NCBI RefSeq assembly: GCF_018332715.1
Contig: NZ_BOQP01000024.1
Location: forward strand, 1 to 64,000
Source of the DNA: Winogradskya consettensis
GTDB taxonomy: Bacteria > Actinomycetota > Actinomycetes > Mycobacteriales > Micromonosporaceae
Reading direction: 5' to 3'
DNA length: 64,000 nucleotides
How positions within the stretch are numbered: the first letter of the stretch is position 1; each line of letters opens with the position of its first letter. Positions 35,750-43,600 of the stretch are shown here, one piece after another. The notes under the pieces are model-generated. The model worked only from the letters and a program-made list of their open reading frames with translations. It was not told the DNA's origin and did not search any database. A program made the translations under genes and the position numbers.

Positions 35750-36226
35750 TCAGGGGGCGGCAGGGGTACGGGGTGGGACCGGGGTGGAGACCACGAACGA
35801 GCTGTGGGTCTGGCCGTGCAGCAGGAACTGGTCGAGGACCGGTTCGAGGTCCTCGATGGCCGGGACGTGGACCTTGATCAGGAAGCAGTCCTCGCCGGAG
35901 ACGCGGTGGCATTCGCTGACCTGCGGGGTCCGGGCGGCCAGTTCGGCGATCCTGGTGAGCTGGCCGGGCCCGGGGCGGATACGGACCCAGACGGCGACGG
36001 GGAGGCCGAGCGCGGCGGGGTCGATGTCGAGGCGGTAGCCGCGGATGACGCCGGTCTCCTCGAGCCGGGCGAGGCGTTCACGGACGGCGGGAGCGGACAT
36101 ACCCACCCGGCGGGCCAGCTCGGCGGCGGTGGCCCGAGGGTCGGCGCCGAGCTCGGTGAGCAGGCGGGTGTTGGTCTCGTCGAGAAGAGGAAAGCCGTTC
36201 GCCGTTCTGGTTTCTCGTGAGGTCAT
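35750..36226 (-). CDS. Lrp/AsnC-family transcriptional regulator
   Basis: This 158-residue protein has an N-terminal HTH (LLTELGADPRATAAELARRVGMSAPAVRERLARLEETGVI) and a C-terminal ligand-binding RAM domain (VSECHRVSGEDCFLIKVHV). Lrp-type regulators respond to amino acids. It is divergent from an EamA exporter 63 bp away, the common regulator-exporter layout, so it probably controls that gene and itself. Confidence 0.93.
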   Translation of the reverse strand: MTSRETRTANGFPLLDETNTRLLTELGADPRATAAELARRVGMSAPAVRERLARLEETGVIRGYRLDIDPAALGLPVAVWVRIRPGPGQLTRIAELAARTPQVSECHRVSGEDCFLIKVHVPAIEDLEPVLDQFLLHGQTHSSFVVSTPVPPRTPAAP

Positions 36227-36289
36227 TTTTCGCGCTCCCACCTTCGAATGTCTCTGGTGCAACGCTGCCGGCCTTTCGAGAATAGACGC

Positions 36290-37213
36290 ATGGCGATAAT
36301 TGCTCAGCGGTTGCCGCCGCACGTGTATTTCGTGGTGAGCGCGGTGTTCCATTATCTCGGCCCGGCACTGGCCGTCCTGTTGTTCGCCCGCATCGACGTG
36401 CTGGGCGTGGCGTGGCTGCGCATCGCGAGCGCCGCGCTGGTGTTCGCGGTGTGGCGCCGGCCGTGGCGGTTGTGGGGACGGCTCGACCGCCCCGGGCGCC
36501 GGCTGCTGATCCGGTGGGCGGCTGTGCTCGCGGTCATGAACAGCGTGTTCTACCTGGCGATCGACCGCCTTCCCCTGGGTACGGTCGCCGCGATCGAGTT
36601 CCTGCCGGTCATCGCCCTCGCCGCCCTGGCCGCCCGGACCCGCCGCAACGCCCTCGCCCTGGTCGTCGCGGCGGCAGGGGTGTACCTTCTCACCGACGTA
36701 CGCCTGGTCGCCGAGCCGCTGGGTCTCGCCTTCGCCGCCGCCAACGCCGTACTGTTCGCGCTCTACATCGTGCTCGGGCACCGCGTCGCGCGCAGCCCGC
36801 GCATGTCAGGCATCGACGGTCTCGGGCTCTCGATGCTGATCGCCGCGGTCATCGCCCTGCCCGTCGGAGCCTGGCAGGCGGCGCCCGCGTTCCTGGACCC
36901 GGTCGCGCTGGCCGCTGCCGCCGGGGTGGGCATCTGCTCCTCCGTCATCCCGTACGTCAGCGACCAGCTCGCCATGGCCCGGCTCCCCCGCGCCACCTAC
37001 TCCCTGATGGTCTCCCTGCTCCCGGCGACAGCCACCGTCGTCGGCATCATCGTCCTGACCCAGATCCCGGCACTCGCGGAGACGGTCGGCGTCGTCCTGG
37101 TCATCGCCGGCGTGGCGCTGCACCAGGAGAAACAGGAGCACGCACCGTCAGGTCGTCCGGATCAGGTGCCTGGCGAGGAAGCGGACCGCGCTGTCCGCCT
37201 CGAACCGGGGTAG
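36290..37213 (+). CDS. EamA/DMT-family transporter
   Basis: This 307-residue inner-membrane protein has ten predicted segments in two EamA halves (VSAVFHYLGPALAVLLFARI ... and AFAAANAVLFALYIVLGH ...). RhtA-like members export threonine, homoserine or other amines. The divergent Lrp gene supports an amino-acid export role. ATG 36290 is chosen over 36248 because it directly precedes the first membrane segment. The 3' end overlaps the convergent hydrolase gene by 66 bp. Confidence 0.88.
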   Translation: MAIIAQRLPPHVYFVVSAVFHYLGPALAVLLFARIDVLGVAWLRIASAALVFAVWRRPWRLWGRLDRPGRRLLIRWAAVLAVMNSVFYLAIDRLPLGTVAAIEFLPVIALAALAARTRRNALALVVAAAGVYLLTDVRLVAEPLGLAFAAANAVLFALYIVLGHRVARSPRMSGIDGLGLSMLIAAVIALPVGAWQAAPAFLDPVALAAAAGVGICSSVIPYVSDQLAMARLPRATYSLMVSLLPATATVVGIIVLTQIPALAETVGVVLVIAGVALHQEKQEHAPSGRPDQVPGEEADRAVRLEPG

Positions 37214-37894
37214 GTCCTTGTGCCTGCCCGCGTTGGCGTGCAACGTCTTCTCCTCCGAGCCGAAAGCGTCGAACAACGCCAGCCCGGCCTCGCGCGGAAT
37301 GTGCTCGTCGTCCCATTGCAGGTCGAATTCGATCGGGACGGTGATCTGTTTCGCCGCCTCGGCCAGGGCGTCGGGCCAGTGCTGACCGAAGACCGCGGCG
37401 ACAATCCTGGGTTCAACCGCTACGAGGGGTACGCCGACAGCAGTGCCCATGTTCAGCCCGAAGTACCCGACCGGCCCGTAATCGCCGAGTGCCAGCAGAG
37501 CGTCCAATGTCATCCGCCATTCAGGCACTGCCAGTGAAGCGAGATATGCGTTGTAACGGACGACGATCGGGCCTTCCGGCTCGCCCGCCGCCCTGGTCCG
37601 GAACAGTTCGGCGATCTCTTTCTCGTCGTGTGCCGTCCGCGGCCGGTCGCCGTGACCCGGGGCGTCGATGACGGCGACGTGGAAACCGAAGCCGGCCACG
37701 AGGAGCTGGGCCCGGCCGGTCATCGACGGGTGCTTGCAGTGGGTGCCGCCGCCGTGGCCCATCAGCACCAACGGTGTGTGGTCGACCGTGGTGACAGCCG
37801 GCGACCAGAGCACGCCGGGGACGTCACCCACGGTGAAGTCGCGGGACAGCATGCCGTTCACGGAGGACTCGGCGGTGAATTGCAGAGAATGCAC
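37148..37894 (-). CDS. Alpha/beta hydrolase with Asn in place of the nucleophile Ser
   Basis: This 248-residue protein has an alpha/beta-hydrolase/dienelactone-hydrolase-type fold: an oxyanion strand LVLMGHGGGTH, IDAPGHGDRP, and a nucleophile elbow reading GYFGLNMGTA. The elbow consensus is G-x-S-x-G, with Ser in relatives; here residue 148 is Asn (codon AAC, one base from AGC). Late Asp (LQWDDEHIP) and His (GRHKDLP) are present. It may be catalytically dead, a binder, or altered in mechanism. GTG 37894 follows a GAAAGG site that lies next to an RNA hairpin downstream of a short leader peptide. Confidence 0.85.
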   Translation of the reverse strand: MHSLQFTAESSVNGMLSRDFTVGDVPGVLWSPAVTTVDHTPLVLMGHGGGTHCKHPSMTGRAQLLVAGFGFHVAVIDAPGHGDRPRTAHDEKEIAELFRTRAAGEPEGPIVVRYNAYLASLAVPEWRMTLDALLALGDYGPVGYFGLNMGTAVGVPLVAVEPRIVAAVFGQHWPDALAEAAKQITVPIEFDLQWDDEHIPREAGLALFDAFGSEEKTLHANAGRHKDLPRFEADSAVRFLARHLIRTT

Positions 37895-37897
37895 GGG

Positions 37898-38018
37898 TGA
37901 TGCCTTTCGGGAGTGCCCACAGGTCGGGGTGCTCCCGGCGACACCTACATCGGTCGCCCGGCCGTGACGGCAGGGAGGAGCACCCACTTCGCATTACCGG
38001 TCATGGGTCTCACCTCCT
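37898..38018 (-). promoter_or_regulatory. Candidate leader-peptide attenuator upstream of the hydrolase
   Basis: On the minus strand the order is AGGAGG (38018-38013), a 19-codon reading frame, and then two mutually exclusive stems. Segment A GGGTGCTCC (within the leader codons) can pair with B GGAGCACCC over 9 bp. B, as part of CGGGAGCACCC, can instead pair with C (GGGCACTCCCG) just before the GAAAGG site and GTG start of the hydrolase. A and C are near-copies that compete for B. This is the standard logic of ribosome-controlled attenuation; the signal is unknown. Confidence 0.6.
37945..38004 (-). CDS. Leader peptide of 19 residues
   Basis: The frame reads ATG at 38004 to TAG at 37947-37945 and encodes MTGNAKWVLLPAVTAGRPM. 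It has the strongest ribosome-binding site in the region (AGGAGG, 8 nt upstream), no membrane or export signal, and ends about 50 nt before the hydrolase start. The peptide does not match a named leader that I can identify. Its role is inferred to be translation-dependent control of the downstream gene. Confidence 0.6.
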   Translation of the reverse strand: MTGNAKWVLLPAVTAGRPM

Positions 38019-38027
38019 CAGGTGCGG

Positions 38028-38435
38028 TCACGGACACCGCACGTTATCACCCAGCTGGGCGAGGTAGCGCTCGGCGACACGTTGCTGCCGCCGCTCGTTG
38101 CGCACCGTCAGCCAGGCCACGAGCGGCCAGAACACGAGGCCGAACCAGCCCCACGGCGTCACCGTGATCGCCACGTAGACCGACAGCACCAGGAAGAACC
38201 CGAAGGCGAGGATCTGGTGCACGGGACGCGTCCGCGATGTGGCCCACCCGGTCGCCAGACGCACCGCGGCAGCACCGAGCCGCGTGTCCTCCGGCGGCCG
38301 CGCCGCACGGACGGCCTCGACCGCCGCCGTGCGCTCGCGTTCGCTCAGATCACCGAACAGGCGCCGCTCCTGCGACCGGGCCAGCCCCCATATCGCAAGG
38401 GCGAAAGCCAGGCCACCGGCCAGGAACCGAGGCAT
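38028..38435 (-). CDS. Small membrane protein of unknown function
   Basis: This 135-residue protein has an N-terminal membrane segment (LAGGLAFALAIWGLA), a soluble stretch with ERERTAAVEAVRAARPPED, and two further segments (ILAFGFFLVLSVYVAITVTPWGWFGLVFWPLVAWL). The C-terminus is basic. ATG 38435 overlaps the end of the MBL-fold gene by 86 bp, an unusually long overlap; a downstream start would lose the first membrane segment. No family is recognised. Confidence 0.65.
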   Translation of the reverse strand: MPRFLAGGLAFALAIWGLARSQERRLFGDLSERERTAAVEAVRAARPPEDTRLGAAAVRLATGWATSRTRPVHQILAFGFFLVLSVYVAITVTPWGWFGLVFWPLVAWLTVRNERRQQRVAERYLAQLGDNVRCP

Positions 38436-39237
38436 ATCCGCGCCGCACCGCGGTCAGCGACGCCTCGGCCCCGAAGGGTGAGCGGGCCGCCACGTCCAGG
38501 ACGCCGGCGCCGTCGGCGTGGCCCTCGCGGATCAGCCGTTCCAGCTCGCCGAGTTGCTCGTGCTGTGCGCGCACGAACGCGCGGTCCACCGGTGCGCCGT
38601 GCCCCGGCACCACGATGCCGTCCGGCGGGACCAGGCGGAGCATCGCGGCCACGGTGTCCGGCCACTCCAGCGGGTACGAGTCGTCGCCGTACGACGGTGG
38701 TGCGCCCTGCTCCACCAGGTCACCGGCGAGCGTCACCCCGGCGTCGGGCACGTGGACCACCAGGTCGCCCCCGGTGTGCCCGCGCCCGAGATGGTGCAGC
38801 GCCACGGCACGCCCGGCCACGTCGACGGTCGCGCGGGCACCCACGAGCCGATCGGGCACCCGTACGGTGACCTCGGCAAGCCCCGCCGCCAGTTCCGGCT
38901 CGCTCGGCAGCCACCGCTCGTACAGGTCCTGTGGCAGGCTCCCCGCCCGTTCGCGCAACTCCCGCACGGCGTCCTCGTGCGCCCAGATCGGCACGCCGGC
39001 CCCGGCCAGCGTCGCGTTGCCGAAACAGTGATCGAAGTGATGGTGCGTGTTCACGATGATCAACGGATCGCGCGTGATCCCGCGGATCGCATCGGCCAGC
39101 TCACCGGCCTGCGCCGCGGTGGACAGCGTGTCGACGACCAGCGCCGCCCCGGGCGAGGTCACCAGCGTGACGTTGACGTCCAGCACCGGGTACCGCATGA
39201 CGTACACGCGGTCGGCGATCTCCCGGAAGCCGGTCAT
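38350..39237 (-). CDS. MBL-fold metallo-hydrolase
   Basis: This 295-residue protein has a metallo-beta-lactamase fold. The zinc motif is NTHHHFDHCFGN (HxHxDH), with a further His in LGRGHTGGDLVVH, an Asp in VTLAGDLVEQ and a His in VVPGHGAPVD. It is a probable hydrolase with two metal ions, of the type often annotated as subclass B3-like or glyoxalase II-like; the substrate is unknown. ATG 39237 overlaps the TGA of a 34-codon upstream frame as ATGA, which supports this start. Confidence 0.88.
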   Translation of the reverse strand: MTGFREIADRVYVMRYPVLDVNVTLVTSPGAALVVDTLSTAAQAGELADAIRGITRDPLIIVNTHHHFDHCFGNATLAGAGVPIWAHEDAVRELRERAGSLPQDLYERWLPSEPELAAGLAEVTVRVPDRLVGARATVDVAGRAVALHHLGRGHTGGDLVVHVPDAGVTLAGDLVEQGAPPSYGDDSYPLEWPDTVAAMLRLVPPDGIVVPGHGAPVDRAFVRAQHEQLGELERLIREGHADGAGVLDVAARSPFGAEASLTAVRRGYASVPGRWPGFRPCDMGAGPVAGAAPVR

Positions 39238-39338
39238 GAGCCGATGCGGCGTCGCTCGGCGTCGCGCAGTTCCCGGTAACGCTCCTGGCGATTCGAGGCG
39301 AGCAGGACCTTCGCCCGGCGGACCGCGTCGGCTTCCAT
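39234..39338 (-). CDS. Short upstream frame coupled to the MBL-fold gene
   Basis: A 34-codon frame starts at ATG 39338 (preceded by GGGCGGG) and ends in TGA 39236-39234, which overlaps the MBL ATG as ATGA. The peptide is charged and helical-looking (MEADAVRRAKVLLASNRQER...). It may be a real small protein or simply a translational coupler. No homology is recognised. Confidence 0.4.
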   Translation of the reverse strand: MEADAVRRAKVLLASNRQERYRELRDAERRRIGS

Positions 39339-39429
39339 CACCCGCCCAAGATCTCATCATCGGTGTTGTCGTGTCACGCCCATAAGTGCCTGACCCCGCA
39401 GGAGCCAGGGGTTCAGTGCCAGGCGTACG

Positions 39430-39512
39430 CGCCGAGGCCGTCGCCTTCTCAGGTGTTCGAGCAGCCTCAGCCAGGTGTTCTGCACGGCGTCCTCGGCGTA
39501 ACCACTAGGGTG
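39430..39512 (-). pseudogene. Fragment of an ECF sigma factor
   Basis: A minus-strand frame contains GYAEDAVQNTWLRLLEHL, a close match to region 2 of actinobacterial ECF sigma factors (AEDxVQxTWLRLxEHL). The sequence then becomes Arg-rich and loses similarity, and the upstream part is replaced by the LLM oxidoreductase promoter. Only about 25 residues are recognisable, so it is a relic. Confidence 0.45.
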
Positions 39513-39543
39513 TCGGTCCACAGTGCTGCGCGAAGGGACGCCC

Positions 39544-40452
39544 ATGCGGATCGGCATCAACCTGCCCCACTACGGCGCGCTGACCGGCCCCGGCGACATC
39601 ACCGAGGTCAGCCGTGCCGCGGAGGCGATGGGCTACGACAGCCTGTGGACCGGGGACCGGCTGCTGTCACCGGTCGACCCCAGCGACCGCTACCCCGGCG
39701 GCGACGGGACGATGCCCGCGGAGATGGACGTCTACCTCGACCCGCTGACCGCGCTGACGTTCGCGGCGGCGGCGACGACCCGGCTGCGGCTCGGCACGAG
39801 CACGCTCAACGCCCCCTGGTACCCGCCGGTGCTGCTGGCCCGGACGCTGACCACGCTCGACGTGCTCAGCGAGGGACGCCTCGAGGTGGGGCTCGGGCTG
39901 GGCTGGCTCAGCGACGAGTACACCGCGGCCGGGGTCCCGTGGACGGACCGGGGCGAACGGCTCGACGAGATTCTCGACCTGCTGGGGAAGATCTGGGGCG
40001 GTGATGTCGTCGCGCACGAGGGGGCCCGTTACCGCGTACCCGAGAGCTCGATCCGGCCGAAACCGGTGCAGCGACCGCGACCGCCGATCCTGCTCGGGGG
40101 CTTCACCGGACCGGCCCTGTCCCGCGTCGCCCGCCGGGCCGACGGCTGGCTCGCGGTGGGCATGCCCCTGCCCTACCTGCACGGTCTCTGGGAAAAGATC
40201 AAGGGCGAGGCCGAGGAGTACGGCCGGGAGCCCGGCACGCTCCGGATGGTCCAGCGCCTCAACCCGCGCCTCACCGCCGAGCCCGTCGACCCCGCGCAGG
40301 TCCCGGCCCGCGGCACCCTCGAGCAGATCGCCGCGTACGCGCTGGAGGCCCGGGCGGACGAGGTGTTCATCGACCTGACCCTCACCGTCCGCACGCGCTC
40401 GGAGATGCTCGACATCGCCGGTAGGTTCCTCGACCTCATGCGCGCCGGTTAG
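39544..40452 (+). CDS. LLM-class F420-dependent oxidoreductase
   Basis: This 302-residue protein has a luciferase-like monooxygenase TIM barrel (MRIGINLPHYG, YDSLWTGDRLLS, TTRLRLGTSTLNAPWYPP, GRLEVGLGLGWLSDEY, RPPILLGG). In actinomycetes most such proteins use coenzyme F420, which fits the dimensions of this one. The substrate is unknown. ATG 39544 is chosen, with GAAGGGA upstream; an ATG seven codons earlier lies ahead of that site. A terminator follows the stop. Confidence 0.88.
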   Translation: MRIGINLPHYGALTGPGDITEVSRAAEAMGYDSLWTGDRLLSPVDPSDRYPGGDGTMPAEMDVYLDPLTALTFAAAATTRLRLGTSTLNAPWYPPVLLARTLTTLDVLSEGRLEVGLGLGWLSDEYTAAGVPWTDRGERLDEILDLLGKIWGGDVVAHEGARYRVPESSIRPKPVQRPRPPILLGGFTGPALSRVARRADGWLAVGMPLPYLHGLWEKIKGEAEEYGREPGTLRMVQRLNPRLTAEPVDPAQVPARGTLEQIAAYALEARADEVFIDLTLTVRTRSEMLDIAGRFLDLMRAG

Positions 40453-40466
40453 AGCCGTTTTGATCA

Positions 40467-40494
40467 CCCAGGGCGCCCTGGCACCCTGGGTTTT
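40467..40494 (+). terminator. Intrinsic terminator after the LLM oxidoreductase gene
   Basis: CCCAGGG (40467-40473) pairs with CCCTGGG (40484-40490), and a smaller palindrome lies in the loop. It is followed directly by TTTT. The position between two same-strand genes separates the LLM gene from the LPXTG protein. Confidence 0.75.
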
Positions 40495-40535
40495 CCTATG
40501 ATCGCCCGGCATCGATAGACCGGGAGGACCACCCA

Positions 40536-42110
40536 GTGATCCGCAAACTCGCCGCAGGAGTGGCCGGGCTCGTCCTGGCCGCTCTCGCAGCACCGCTTCC
40601 GGCGTTCGCCGCGCCACCGCCCGACGGGGTCACGGTGGACTTCGACCACCTGTCGCTCGTGCCGGAGGTGCGGGGCAGCCTGCAGGCCGCCGGGCTGGAC
40701 CTGGGTCGCAAGCCGCGCCTGCTGCACGACCTCACGGCGACCATCGACACCTCCGGGCTCGCCGGTGTCGCCACGGTCCGGCGTGCCTTCGCGGACGACC
40801 AGGACGGCTGCACGTTCACCGATGCCCTGATCACCTGCGCCGAGGGCACCGTCACCACCGTGTGGACCAACTTCGTGACGCTGTCCTACCAACCCGTGCC
40901 CGGTGCTGTCGCCGGCGCCGAGGGGTCGGCCACGCTGCGGATCACGTCGCGCGAGCTGGGCACGCTCACCAAGACCGCGAAGGTCGTGCTGACGCAGGAG
41001 GCCGAGCTCGCCGTCCCCGGCGAGCAGGGCCAGGCGTTCGACGTCGAGCCGGGTGACACCGTCGCCATGGCGATGAGCATCAGCAACCCCGGAACGGTCC
41101 CCGTGACGGGTGTCGACGCGTTCTTCGACATCGACGCGCGGCTCGCGGCGGTGAAGAAGTACTCGAACTGCTGGTACGGCACCAGGCGGGCGTACTGCCA
41201 TTTCGATCAGACGCTGGAGCCCGGCAGGACGTACGACGCCGCCGAGAAGCCGGTGCTGCGGATCTCCCCGGAGATCCCCGCGCCCTACGTGTTCGAATCC
41301 TTCCTCGCGTGGCAGACGCCGGCCGACAGCCGCGACTACGTCGACATCGTCATGGCGCAGGACGCGAAGAAGGGTGACGCCGGCACCCTGAAACTGGTGG
41401 CACGAGCCGCCACCGCCAAGGCCGCGCTGCCACAGACGGCCGGCCCCGCCGGGGAACGGGTGTTCTTCGAGGTCCACGGCAAGCAGACCGCGAACGTCAC
41501 CGCCGTGGGCGCCGAGCTGACCGGCGAGGTCGGCGACACCGTGACCGCCCGGCTGGGGCTCAAGAACCTCGGGCCGTCGATGCTCATCAGCTACAACCCC
41601 GCCGCCGAGGCCGCCGTCATCATTCCGGCGGGCACCACCGTCACGAAGTCACCCGAGGAGTGCGAGGGCTCCGGCTCGTACTACGTCTGCCGGATCCCGA
41701 CCTGGCGCGCGGAGACGTTCACCGACAAGGGCGAGAGCGTCACCTGGCCGTTCACGCTGCGCATCGACAGGGCGGGTCCGCTCACCGGCTGGGTGACCGT
41801 CAAGGAGAACCTGATCTACCTCGCCCAGCCCCCGGAGACGAACACCACCGACAACACCGCGGACATCCTGATCGGCCGGCCGGTGCGGAACACGGCCACG
41901 CCCGGCGGGACCACGCCCGGCGGGACCACGCCCGGCGGCACCACACCGGACGGTGACGGCGGCGGGTCCGGCGGCGAGGGAGGTGGCGGCACGCTGCCCA
42001 TCACCGGGGCGAACGCCGCGGTCATCGGGGTGGCCGGGGCGCTGCTGATCGCCGGCGGGGTGGTGGCGTTCCTGGTCACCCGCCGCCGGAAGTCCCGCTT
42101 CGAGGCCTGA
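40536..42110 (+). CDS. LPXTG-type cell-wall surface protein
   Basis: This 524-residue protein has a signal peptide (about 1-25, ending AFA), a large beta-rich region with repeated Ig/DUF11-like modules (GDTVAMAMSISNPGTVPVTG, GDTVTARLGLKNLGPSM), a GGTTP repeat linker, and a C-terminal sorting signal LPITG with membrane helix and RRRK tail. Sortase would link it to peptidoglycan. The ligand is unknown. GTG 40536 follows GGGAGGA. It is convergent with the LPMO gene. Confidence 0.9.
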   Translation: MIRKLAAGVAGLVLAALAAPLPAFAAPPPDGVTVDFDHLSLVPEVRGSLQAAGLDLGRKPRLLHDLTATIDTSGLAGVATVRRAFADDQDGCTFTDALITCAEGTVTTVWTNFVTLSYQPVPGAVAGAEGSATLRITSRELGTLTKTAKVVLTQEAELAVPGEQGQAFDVEPGDTVAMAMSISNPGTVPVTGVDAFFDIDARLAAVKKYSNCWYGTRRAYCHFDQTLEPGRTYDAAEKPVLRISPEIPAPYVFESFLAWQTPADSRDYVDIVMAQDAKKGDAGTLKLVARAATAKAALPQTAGPAGERVFFEVHGKQTANVTAVGAELTGEVGDTVTARLGLKNLGPSMLISYNPAAEAAVIIPAGTTVTKSPEECEGSGSYYVCRIPTWRAETFTDKGESVTWPFTLRIDRAGPLTGWVTVKENLIYLAQPPETNTTDNTADILIGRPVRNTATPGGTTPGGTTPGGTTPDGDGGGSGGEGGGGTLPITGANAAVIGVAGALLIAGGVVAFLVTRRRKSRFEA

Positions 42111-42127
42111 CCGCCGCCAAGCGGGAA

Positions 42128-42199
42128 GGCTCGGCGGCTGCCCAGACGGGTGGCTCGGCGGCTGCGCAGACGGGTGGCTCAGCGGCTGCGCAGGCGGGT
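42128..42199. repeat. 24-bp tandem repeat spanning the LPMO stop codon
   Basis: There are three units of 24 bp at 42128-42151, 42152-42175 and 42176-42199, of type GGCTCGGCGGCTGCGCAGAC plus GGGT. The last unit, read on the minus strand, is the last six codons and the TGA of the LPMO gene; the other two are mutated copies downstream of it. Confidence 0.92.
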
Positions 42200-43093
42200 G
42201 GTGAGGGCTGCGGCGCCGGCCAGGGCGATCGCGAGCAGGGCGCCCGCGATGATCAGGTGGCCGAGCTGGGCCCGGCCGTCGTCCACCGAGTCGGCGGCGA
42301 CCGGGTTCAGCTGCGGGGCCGGGGCGGTGGTGGCCGACGGGGCGGTGGTCCTGCCCGTCAGCTTGGCCGGGGCCGCACTCGGCGACGCGGTCGCCTTCTT
42401 CTTGCTGGGAGAAGGCGACGGGGTGGGGGTTCTGGAGGTCGCCACGACGGCGGCGGGCTTGGCCTTCACCACGAGGTCGGAGCAGGAGTAGTACGTGTCC
42501 GGGGTGCTGGAGGTCTCCCAGACCACGTAGAGCAGCTGCGCGCCGGAGCGGTCCTTGGGGATCTTGACGCTCATGCGGTACGAGCCGTCGCTGAACGTGG
42601 GGTCCTTGAACGTGGCGACCGGGGAGCTGGTCAGGTCGTCCCAGGTCAGCGCCTTGGTCGGGTCGTAGCCCTGCTTGGTCAGGTAGAGCCGGAAGCTGCC
42701 CTTGTGCGGGATCGTCCCCTGGTACTTCACGGCGAGCGTGGCCCCGGCGGTGACCTTGGTCGACGGCCAGTCGTCGCGGGCCAGGTCGAGGCCCTTGTAG
42801 TTGGGCAGGCCGCCGCTGCACAGGTGCCCGTCGGGGACGACCGACTTGTCCTTGCCGTTCACGTTCGCGATGCGCAGGTTGTCGAACGAGCCGATGTTCG
42901 CGCCGTTCGCCTTCGCGGCCGCCTTGCACGCTGCCGCGCCGGGCTCCTCGCCGTTCGGGGCGCACGCCGCCGTCCGGCTGATCGGGGTGGTCGGGGCGCC
43001 GTGGGCCAGCGCGGGGACCGCCGGGAGCAGGGCCGTCACCGCGACGACCCCACCGGCGGCGGCGATGGCGGCGAGACTGCGGGCTGACTTCAC
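42179..43093 (-). CDS. AA10 lytic polysaccharide monooxygenase with a C-terminal membrane anchor
   Basis: AA10 LPMOs use copper to cleave chitin or cellulose oxidatively. Signal cleavage after ALA leaves His as residue 1 of the mature enzyme (HGAPTTPISR), the first copper-brace ligand. The second His is most likely the one in GTIPHKGSFR. The LPMO domain spans about 35-205. A Ser/Thr/Pro/Lys linker follows, and then a membrane helix (LIIAGALLAIALAGAAAL) with an Arg tail; most LPMOs are free or carry binding modules. GTG 43093 is preceded by CAGGAGG. It is convergent with the LPXTG protein gene. Confidence 0.92.
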   Translation of the reverse strand: MKSARSLAAIAAAGGVVAVTALLPAVPALAHGAPTTPISRTAACAPNGEEPGAAACKAAAKANGANIGSFDNLRIANVNGKDKSVVPDGHLCSGGLPNYKGLDLARDDWPSTKVTAGATLAVKYQGTIPHKGSFRLYLTKQGYDPTKALTWDDLTSSPVATFKDPTFSDGSYRMSVKIPKDRSGAQLLYVVWETSSTPDTYYSCSDLVVKAKPAAVVATSRTPTPSPSPSKKKATASPSAAPAKLTGRTTAPSATTAPAPQLNPVAADSVDDGRAQLGHLIIAGALLAIALAGAAALTTRLRSR

Positions 43094-43210
43094 GACGACC
43101 TCCTGGCGGGCTTGCATGCGCTCGCAGGGGGTACGGATGGCGTACCCGAATCGTTCACCACGGGGTGCTGTGGTTGCATGGTTTGGCAGGAACTCGACTC
43201 AGGAGGACAC

Positions 43211-43579
43211 ATGGAAAAGCCCGACGTCGGCCCCATCAGCGGTGAGCCGCCGGCCGAGCTGGTCGTGGAGGACCTCACCGTCGGTGACGGCGAGGAGGCG
43301 AAGCCCGGGCACCAGGTGGACGTCCACTACGTGGGTGTGGCGTTCTCCTCGGGCAAGGAGTTCGACGCGTCGTACAACCGGGGTGGCTCGTTCCAGTTCG
43401 GTCTCGGCGCCGGCCAGGTCATCAGCGGCTGGGACCAGGGGGTGGCCGGCATGAAGGTCGGTGGCCGCCGCAAGCTGACCATCCCCCCGCACCTGGGTTA
43501 CGGCGCGCGTGGCGCCGGTGGCGTCATCAAGCCCAATGAGACGCTCATCTTCGTGGTGGACCTGCTCGGCGTGAGCTGA
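43211..43579 (+). CDS. FKBP-type peptidyl-prolyl cis-trans isomerase
   Basis: This 122-residue cytosolic FKBP has the family signatures VDVHYVGVAFSSGKEFDAS, GAGQVISGWDQGVAGMKVGG and RRKLTIPPHLGYGARGAGG, ending FVVDLLGV. It catalyses proline isomerisation in protein folding. ATG 43211 has AGGAGG upstream. A strong terminator follows. Confidence 0.96.
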   Translation: MEKPDVGPISGEPPAELVVEDLTVGDGEEAKPGHQVDVHYVGVAFSSGKEFDASYNRGGSFQFGLGAGQVISGWDQGVAGMKVGGRRKLTIPPHLGYGARGAGGVIKPNETLIFVVDLLGVS

Positions 43580-43600
43580 CACAGGGACGGCATACCGGCT

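Noticed and set aside
34558..37213. Part of a nucleoside-antibiotic cluster around mraY
   Set aside because: No biosynthetic genes (nucleoside oxidases, NRPS, glycosyltransferases) are within reach, so only the isolated position is noted.
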